Source of the DNA: Actinomycetes bacterium
Lineage (GTDB): Bacteria > Actinomycetota > Actinomycetes > Propionibacteriales > Propionibacteriaceae
Assembly (NCBI GenBank): GCA_023436925.1
Contig: JAEZHJ010000094.1
Span: 1 to 21,148, forward strand
Direction of reading: 5' to 3'
Length of the DNA: 21,148 nt
The translations under genes were made by a program, and so were the position numbers. The notes below the pieces were generated by a model. That model saw only the letters and a program-made list of their open reading frames with translations, did no database searches and was not told the origin of the DNA. Numbering within the stretch: position 1 is the first letter of the stretch; every line of letters starts with the position of its first letter. Positions 15,289 to 21,148 of the stretch are shown one piece after another.

Positions 15289-16172
15289 CGGGCGAGCACC
15301 TCCCGGGCCAGCATCCGGTACGCGGTCGCGCCCGGGGAGTTCGGGGCGTAGCTGGTGATCGGTTCGCCGGCGACGGTGGTCTCGGGGAACTTGATCGTGC
15401 GGCGGATGACGGTGTGGAAGACGGTGTCGCCGAAGGCCTGCACGACCCGCTCGAGTACCTCGCGGCTGTGCAGGGTGCGGGAGTCGTACATGGTCCCGAG
15501 GATGCCCAGGATGTCCAGTTCGGGGTTCAGCCGGTCCTGCACCTTCGAGATGGTGTCGGTCAGCAGGGCGATGCCCCGCAGCGCGAAGAACTCGCACTCC
15601 AGCGGCATCAGGACCTTGTCGGCGGCGGTCAGCGCGTTCACGGTGAGCAGGCCCAGCGAGGGCGCGCAGTCGATCAGGATGACGTCGTAGGTGTGGCGCA
15701 CCTTGGCCAGGGCGCGGTGCAGGGTCTGTTCCCGCGCCACCTCGCTGACCAGCTGCATCTCGGCGGCGGAGAGGTCGATGTTGCTGGGCAGCAGGTCCAG
15801 CCCCGGGGTTCCGGTGGGCTGGATCACCTCCTCGATGCCGAGCTGCTTGCGGACCAGCAGGTCGTAGACGCTCTTCTCCAGGGTGTGCGGGTTGACGCCG
15901 AGCCCCACCGACAGCGAGCCCTGCGGGTCGAAGTCGACCAGCAGCACCTTGCGTCCGGTCTCGGCCAGGGCGGCGCCCAGGTTGATCGTCGTGGTGGTCT
16001 TGCCCACCCCGCCCTTCTGGTTGCACAGGGCGATGATCAGCGCACGGGTCGGCTTGTCCGGGTCGGGCGGGGTCGGCACGGGCAGGTCGGGCAGGGGGCG
16101 TCCGGTGGGTCCGATCGCGCCGGCGGCCGGCTCCTCGGTCTCGAACAGCGCGGTGGTCGTCTTCTCGGTCAC
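15273..16172 (-). CDS. parA: ParA/Soj-family ATPase
   Basis: A 299-residue P-loop ATPase of the ParA/MinD group. After a ~40-residue Pro/Glu-rich N-terminal extension, the deviant Walker A motif KGGVGKT is at residues 53-59, then LLVDFDPQGSLSVGLGV (Walker A-prime region) and ILIDCAPSLGLLTVNAL (Walker B). Such ATPases bind DNA non-specifically as ATP dimers and move or position cargo with a partner protein. No ParB gene and no parS site of the usual TGTTTCACGTGAAACA type is close by, so this is probably not the main chromosome ParA at the origin but the second, orphan type found next to scpAB. The start is GTG at 16172. The gene ends with a TAG inside the start of the small downstream gene. 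Confidence 0.9.
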   Translation of the reverse strand: MTEKTTTALFETEEPAAGAIGPTGRPLPDLPVPTPPDPDKPTRALIIALCNQKGGVGKTTTTINLGAALAETGRKVLLVDFDPQGSLSVGLGVNPHTLEKSVYDLLVRKQLGIEEVIQPTGTPGLDLLPSNIDLSAAEMQLVSEVAREQTLHRALAKVRHTYDVILIDCAPSLGLLTVNALTAADKVLMPLECEFFALRGIALLTDTISKVQDRLNPELDILGILGTMYDSRTLHSREVLERVVQAFGDTVFHTVIRRTIKFPETTVAGEPITSYAPNSPGATAYRMLAREVLARCPGA

Positions 16173-16193
16173 CCCGGCAGCCTATGCCCAGAT

Positions 16194-16203
16194 TTGTCGA
16201 CAA
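16194..16203. promoter_or_regulatory. 10-bp palindrome upstream of the parA-like gene
   Basis: TTGTCGACAA is a perfect palindrome lying 22 bp before the GTG of the parA-like gene, in the 65-bp gap after xerD. It is AT-rich compared with its surroundings. It may be an operator for the parA-scpAB-rluB unit; a single copy in one gap is weak evidence. A convincing -10/-35 pair was not found around it. Confidence 0.3.
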
Positions 16204-16237
16204 GTCTTCTCGGCCGCCGGAGTGTCGGTCGCCGGTC

Positions 16238-17170
16238 TCAGCGGGCCCGCGGGTGGGAGCTGAGGAAGACCTCCCGCAGATGGTCCACGGTGACCAGGGT
16301 GTAGAGCTGGGTCGTGGTCACCGAGGCGTGCCCGAGCAGTTCCTGCACCACCCGGACGTCGGCGCCGCCCTCCAGCAGGTGGGTGGCGAAGGAGTGCCGC
16401 AGGGTGTGGGGGCCGACCTCGGCGGTGATCTCGGCGGCGGCGGCGGCCCGCCGGACGACGGCCCAGGCGCTCTGGCGGCCCAGTCGTTCGCCGCGGGAGT
16501 TCAGCAGCAGCGCCGGGGTGGCCCGGGCGGAGCGGCCGGCCCACTGCGGACGGCCGCGCACCAGCCAGGCGTCGACCGCGTCTCGCGCGAAGCTGCCGAG
16601 CGGGACGAGGCGTTCCTTGCGTCCCTTGCCGAACAGCCGCAGCCCGGCCTGCGGGTCGGCCAGGGCGCCGCTGAGGTCGTCGACGTCGAGGTCGAGCACC
16701 TCGCTGATCCGCGCACCGGTGCCGTACAGCAGCTCGAGCAGGGCGGCGTCGCGCAGCCCGGTGGCGGTGGTCCGGTCGGGGGTCTCCAGGAGCCGTTGCA
16801 CGGCTGCCTGGTCGAGCGCCTTGGGCAGCCGGCGGTCCTGCCGCGGCGGGCTGACCGCGGCGGCCGGGTTGTCGCCGCCGGCTTCGGCGACGGCGAACCG
16901 GTGCAGGCCGCGGACCGCGACCAGGGCGCGGGCGACGCTGGACGCCGCCAGGCCCGGGTGGTCCTGGTCGCCCTCGCGCAGCGCGGCGGCGAACTCGGTG
17001 ATCGCCGCCTCGGTGACCCCGGACGGCTCGGTGACGCCCCGGGCGGCGAGGTGGGCGAGGTAGCGGGTCAGGTCGCGCCGGTAGCCGCTCAGCGTGTGCT
17101 GCGACGCTCCCCGCTCGACACCGAGGTGGTCGAGGTAGGCGCGGACCAGCCGCTCAAGCCCGGTCGCCAT
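16238..17170 (-). CDS. xerD: tyrosine recombinase XerD
   Basis: A 310-residue tyrosine recombinase of normal Xer length with an N-terminal core-binding domain (LVRAYLDHLGVERGAS, TLSGYRRDLTRYL) and a C-terminal catalytic domain. The active-site set is complete: R154 (TGARISEVL), K182 (FGKGRKERLVP), H255 and R258 (GPHTLRHSFATHLLEGGADVR), H281 (LLGHAS) and the nucleophile Y290 (TTTQLYT). With XerC it resolves chromosome dimers at dif. It is called a housekeeping XerD and not a phage integrase because of its length, motifs and the fixed neighbourhood nudix-xerD-parA-scpA. The ATG at 17170 lies 17 bases within the end of the Nudix gene. Confidence 0.93.
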   Translation of the reverse strand: MATGLERLVRAYLDHLGVERGASQHTLSGYRRDLTRYLAHLAARGVTEPSGVTEAAITEFAAALREGDQDHPGLAASSVARALVAVRGLHRFAVAEAGGDNPAAAVSPPRQDRRLPKALDQAAVQRLLETPDRTTATGLRDAALLELLYGTGARISEVLDLDVDDLSGALADPQAGLRLFGKGRKERLVPLGSFARDAVDAWLVRGRPQWAGRSARATPALLLNSRGERLGRQSAWAVVRRAAAAAEITAEVGPHTLRHSFATHLLEGGADVRVVQELLGHASVTTTQLYTLVTVDHLREVFLSSHPRAR

Positions 17171-17847
17171 GGCGCAGCGCGTCGAGGCCGGCGTTGCGGT
17201 CGCGCCAGACCTGGCGGGCGGGCCAGGCGGCGTCCGCCGGCCGCAGTGCGTCGAGGCGTCCGGAGAGTCGCGCGGTCTCCAGCGCGAGCACGCCGGCGAC
17301 CATGGTCGGGTTCTGCAGCTGGCCGGCGAGGACGGCGCCGACCAGGTCCGCCCGGGCGGCTAGGCAGACCTCCATGTCGGCCTCCTCGTGGTCGGCGACG
17401 AAGCCGTCCGGGGCAGGCGCCGGCGAGAGGTCACGGGCGAGGTAGATCCGCAGCGTCTCCTGGTTGGCTCCCGGGGTGGTGAACAGGTCGACCAGCACCT
17501 GCCAGCGCTCGGCCCGCAGCCCGGCCTCCTCGGCCAGCTCGCGCTGGACGGCGAGCAGCGGGTCCTCGTCGGGGTGGTCGAGCAGGCCGGCCGGCGGCTC
17601 GGTGAGCCGGAAGCCGACCGGGTGGCGGTACTGGCGGACGACGACGATCCGGTCGTCGTCGTCCCAGGCGATCACGCCGACCGCACCCGGGTGCAGCAGG
17701 TACTGGCGGGCCATCGTCTCCCCCGACGGCGTCGCGACCTGGTCGTCGACGAAGTCGCTGACCGCGCCGCTGCCCAGCACCCGGTGCCCGACGACCGGCC
17801 AGGCCATGGCCGCATCAGCGACCTCGGCCGGGCCGAGCCGGCGCAGG

Positions 17848-17855
<8 letters not shown>
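17154..17855 (-). CDS. Nudix hydrolase, ADP-ribose pyrophosphatase type
   Basis: A 233-residue Nudix protein. The Nudix box is at residues 90-113: it begins GLLDHPDEDP and ends in QRELAEEAGL with the metal-binding REL-EE set; there is one more residue between the first Gly and the Glu than in the textbook pattern, which I believe is usual for actinobacterial relatives. A conserved RQYRHPVG stretch (74-81) and the following EPPAG are typical of ADP-ribose pyrophosphatases, which split ADP-ribose into AMP and ribose 5-phosphate. The ATG at 17855 overlaps the pyrG stop by 8 bases and the stop overlaps xerD, so pyrG, this gene and xerD are co-translated; this order is a conserved actinobacterial one. 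Confidence 0.9.
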
Positions 17856-19524
<1,669 letters not shown>

Positions 19525-19550
19525 CGGCCTCTAATTTCCACGTGCGCGAG

Positions 19551-19573
19551 GCCGCTGGCAAGCTGCCAGCGGC
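19551..19573 (-). terminator. 10-bp hairpin between secG and pyrG
   Basis: GCCGCTGGCA (19551-19560), loop AGC (19561-19563) and TGCCAGCGGC (19564-19573) form a perfect stem in the 101-bp gap after secG, 26 bp before the pyrG start. On the minus strand no U-tract follows, so it may be an attenuator or RNA-stability element and not a full stop of transcription. Confidence 0.4.
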
Positions 19574-19587
19574 GCGGTTGCATGATC

Positions 19588-19604
19588 GGGCCGCCGGTCG
19601 GCCC
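19588..19604 (-). terminator. 6-bp hairpin just after secG
   Basis: GGGCCG (19588-19593) and CGGCCC (19599-19604) flank a 5-base loop, 21 bases beyond the secG stop on the minus strand. It is the weaker of two stems in this gap, again without a U-tract. Confidence 0.25.
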
Positions 19605-19625
19605 CTGCGGGCTCCGGCTGGCTAC

Positions 19626-19958
19626 TCACTGCGCGAGCGGCGCGGCCGGGCCGCTGGGTGCCGCCGGCGCCTCGACCGGTGCCGGCTGCTCTTCCTGCGG
19701 CAGGTTGTCGAAGACCGAGCCGGTCGACGAGCCGGTGCCGGACAGGATCGCCAGCACCATGCTGGTCGCGACGAAGCAGCCGGCCAGGATCGCGGTGGAG
19801 CGGGGCAGGAGGTTGGCCGTGCCGCGTGCGGTCATGAACCCGCCACCGCCGCCACCGCCGCCCAGGCCCAGCCCGCCGCCCTCGCTGCGCTGGATCAGGA
19901 CCAGCCCCACCAGGGCGATCGCGATCACGAGATGAATGACCAGAACGACGGTCTGCAT
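19626..19958 (-). CDS. secG: protein-export membrane protein SecG, alphaproteobacterial type
   Basis: A 110-residue protein with two membrane helices, about 2-19 (TVVLVIHLVIAIALVGLV) and about 50-70 (AILAGCFVATSMVLAIL). Between them lies LIQRSEGGGLGLGGGGG followed by FMTARGTANLLPRSTAILA. The Gly run plus the F-ARG-AN-L-R-TA stretch is the alphaproteobacterial SecG signature; actinobacterial SecG proteins lack it. SecG assists SecYE in protein export. The C-terminal 40 residues are Pro/Ala-rich. The ATG at 19958 (MQTVVLVIHL) is 4 bp after the tpiA stop; the longer open frame upstream is antisense-like noise inside tpiA. The order tpiA-secG-pyrG is the usual one in Alphaproteobacteria. Confidence 0.93.
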   Translation of the reverse strand: MQTVVLVIHLVIAIALVGLVLIQRSEGGGLGLGGGGGGGGFMTARGTANLLPRSTAILAGCFVATSMVLAILSGTGSSTGSVFDNLPQEEQPAPVEAPAAPSGPAAPLAQ

Positions 19959-19962
19959 GCTG

Positions 19963-20739
19963 TCAGCTCCCGGGCCGGGCCAGGCGCCCGCCGCCCGCGG
20001 TGAAGATCTGGATGAACTCGGCCGGGTCCAGGCTGGCGCCGCCCACCAGCGCGCCGTCGACGTCCGCCACCGCCAGGATCGTCTGGGCGTTGGCGCCCTT
20101 GACCGACCCGCCATACTGGATCGGCACCGACCGGCCGGCCTCGCCCAGCTGGCCTGCCAGCTTCGCGCGCAGATGGGCGTGCACCTGCGCGATCTCGTCG
20201 AGGGTAGGCGTACGCCCGGTGCCGATCGCCCAGACCGGCTCGTAGGCGATCACGAGCTTGTCCGGGTCGATGCCGGGCGGGATCGAGCCCTCGACCTGGC
20301 GGTCCAGCACGTCCAGCGTCTGCTTGGCCAGGTACTGGGCCTCGGTCTCGCCGATGCAGATCACGATCGTGCCGAGGCCCGCCGCCAGCGCCGCCTCCGC
20401 CTTGGCGCGCACCAGCGCATCGGTCTCGCCCAGCCCGTGCCGGCGCTCCGAATGGCCGAGGATCACCGCGGTGGCTCCGGCATCGGCGACCATGGCGGCG
20501 CTGACCGAGCCGGTGAAAGCGCCCTTGGCCGCCTCGTGGCAGTCCTGCGCGCCGACCAGGATCCCGGTGCCGGCGAGCTCGGCTGCCACCTGCGCGATCT
20601 GGGTGAAAGGCGGGAACACCGCGAGCGTGCCCGCGACCGGCCGGCCCTGCGCGGCCAGCGCACCGGCCAGGGCCTGCGCGTCCTTGCCCAGGCCATTCAT
20701 CTTCCAGTTGCCAAACACCAGCGGGCGCCGCGAGGGCAT
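19963..20739 (-). CDS. tpiA: triosephosphate isomerase
   Basis: A 258-residue TIM-barrel enzyme that interconverts dihydroxyacetone phosphate and glyceraldehyde 3-phosphate. Catalytic residues are N11 and K13 (FGNWKMNG), H96 (ILGHSERR) and E168 (IAYEPVWAIGTG); the phosphate loop is YGGSVKG (209-215). The ATG at 20739 is chosen because MPSRRPLVFGNWKMNG is the standard start and a TTGGAG ribosome site lies about 7 bases upstream; 34 more in-frame residues back to 20841 are non-homologous. The gene belongs to the alphaproteobacterial-like end of the window: in actinobacteria tpiA normally sits after gap and pgk, not before secG and pyrG. Confidence 0.95.
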   Translation of the reverse strand: MPSRRPLVFGNWKMNGLGKDAQALAGALAAQGRPVAGTLAVFPPFTQIAQVAAELAGTGILVGAQDCHEAAKGAFTGSVSAAMVADAGATAVILGHSERRHGLGETDALVRAKAEAALAAGLGTIVICIGETEAQYLAKQTLDVLDRQVEGSIPPGIDPDKLVIAYEPVWAIGTGRTPTLDEIAQVHAHLRAKLAGQLGEAGRSVPIQYGGSVKGANAQTILAVADVDGALVGGASLDPAEFIQIFTAGGGRLARPGS

Positions 20740-20922
20740 GACGAACTCCAAGCAGCCAGGGCGGGATGCTGCGGCAGGCAGGCAGCCGGGCGCAGCGCAA
20801 CGAGCTTCACGACCTGTCGGTGACGGCGGCGCGGATAGCACAGGGTTGCCATGCCCGCCACCCCTGCCCGACGCTCGGCCACCATGTGGGCCGCGACACC
20901 GTGGCCCGCCAGGGCGCCGGCC

Positions 20923-20955
20923 TTGACGATCCCGCCGATATGCGGGTATCTACCC
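20923..20955 (+). promoter_or_regulatory. candidate marR promoter with an overlapping operator
   Basis: TTGACG (20923-20928) is one base from the -35 consensus, and TATCTA (20947-20952), 18 bp on, is a poor -10 candidate. The -10 lies inside the inverted repeat GGGTA-TC-TACCC (20944-20955). Transcription would begin at about 20959-20961, almost on the ATG, fitting a leaderless message, and no ribosome site is seen before it. The remaining part of the 221-bp gap between tpiA and marR shows no gene; a convincing tpiA promoter was not found. Confidence 0.35.
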
Positions 20956-20960
20956 TTATC

Positions 20961-21148
20961 ATGGCGACGCAATGCTACTGCATCATCCTGCGCAAGGCGG
21001 CGCGGCGGCTGACGGCACGCTACGACGCGGCACTGGCCCCTTTGGGCATCAACCTCGCCCAGTTCAGCCTCCTGCGTAATGTGGAGCGGACCGGGCCGGT
21101 CTCGTTGACCATGCTTGGCCGACGCATGGAGCTGGACCGCTCCACCGT
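20961..21148 (+). CDS. MarR-family transcriptional regulator, 5' part
   Basis: The first 62 codons are present; the gene runs off the window. The N-terminal helix with CYCIILRKAARRLTARYDAALAPLGI and then LAQFSLLRNVERTGPVSLTMLGRRMELDRST is the dimerisation helix and winged helix-turn-helix start of the MarR family, similar to proteobacterial members with a Cys-rich start followed by LR-AAR. MarR proteins repress nearby genes and often themselves, releasing DNA on binding of phenolic or oxidant signals. The ATG at 20961 is used; an in-frame ATG at 20940 would add seven residues, and neither has a ribosome site. It diverges from tpiA. It is on the alphaproteobacterial-like side of the junction. 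Confidence 0.8.
   Translation, partial: MATQCYCIILRKAARRLTARYDAALAPLGINLAQFSLLRNVERTGPVSLTMLGRRMELDRST

Noticed and set aside
16173..16237. A parS centromere site or LexA operator near the parA-like gene
   Set aside because: The only symmetric element, TTGTCGACAA, matches neither the actinobacterial parS consensus nor the CGAAC-N-GTTCG type SOS box.
16238..17170. Tyrosine recombinase as a sign of a phage or integrative element
   Set aside because: Length, motif set and fixed place between nudix and parA show a housekeeping XerD; no att sites, tRNA or phage genes are near.
20740..20841. A 34-residue N-terminal extension of tpiA
   Set aside because: The extension has no homology to the family, while ATG 20739 has a ribosome site and yields the normal start.

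Overview
The window is a GC-rich, gene-dense stretch of about 21 kb in which two phylogenetic signals meet inside one gene. Positions 1 to about 19,310 carry a classic actinobacterial (Actinomycetota) gene set: Pup ligase PafA, the WYL regulators PafB and PafC, TatA/TatC, a HelY-type helicase, ParA-ScpA-ScpB-RluB, XerD, a Nudix ADP-ribose pyrophosphatase and most of CTP synthase. A SpoIID/LGFP-repeat protein at the left edge is compatible with the Propionibacteriales, but I cannot fix the taxon. Positions from about 19,370 to the end look alphaproteobacterial: the first ~60 codons of pyrG, a SecG of the alphaproteobacterial type, TpiA, and the start of a divergent MarR-family regulator, in the tpiA-secG-pyrG order common in Alphaproteobacteria. 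The switch falls in the strongly conserved part of pyrG, so the most economical reading is a chimeric join (metagenome mis-assembly). A real recombination is the alternative.

Layout, left to right. (1) 1-507 (+): 3' end of a SpoIID/LytB-LGFP protein, meeting the minus-strand HIT gene tail to tail through hairpins. (2) 519-1681 (-): hisF followed by a HIT-family gene. (3) 1732-8670 (-): pafB-pafC-small membrane protein-tatA-tatC-lipid kinase-helY, tightly packed with several start/stop overlaps. (4) 8784-9683 (+): gluQRS, the only complete plus-strand gene, divergent from pafB and overlapping the next gene tail to tail. (5) 9642-17855 (-): nudix-xerD-parA-RHH-like small protein-scpA-scpB-rluB-pafA-FKBP lipoprotein-PAP2 phosphatase, again nearly without spacers. 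(6) 17848-19524 (-): the chimeric pyrG. (7) 19626-20739 (-): secG and tpiA. (8) 20961-end (+): marR, 5' part.

How the genes fit together. Block 5 joins two conserved actinobacterial neighbourhoods: the chromosome-maintenance cluster (pyrG, nudix, xerD, parA, scpAB, rluB) and the pupylation cluster (pafA, FKBP, pafBC, tatAC, kinase, helY). pup, dop and the proteasome genes prcBA, which commonly precede pafA, are not in the window. The least understood piece of the actinobacterial part is the ParA-like ATPase with its overlapping 103-residue partner, translationally linked to the condensin factors ScpA and ScpB.

No tRNA, rRNA, CRISPR array, insertion sequence or prophage gene was seen. Apart from the pyrG junction the content is mostly housekeeping. 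No stretch longer than about 230 bases lacks a gene.
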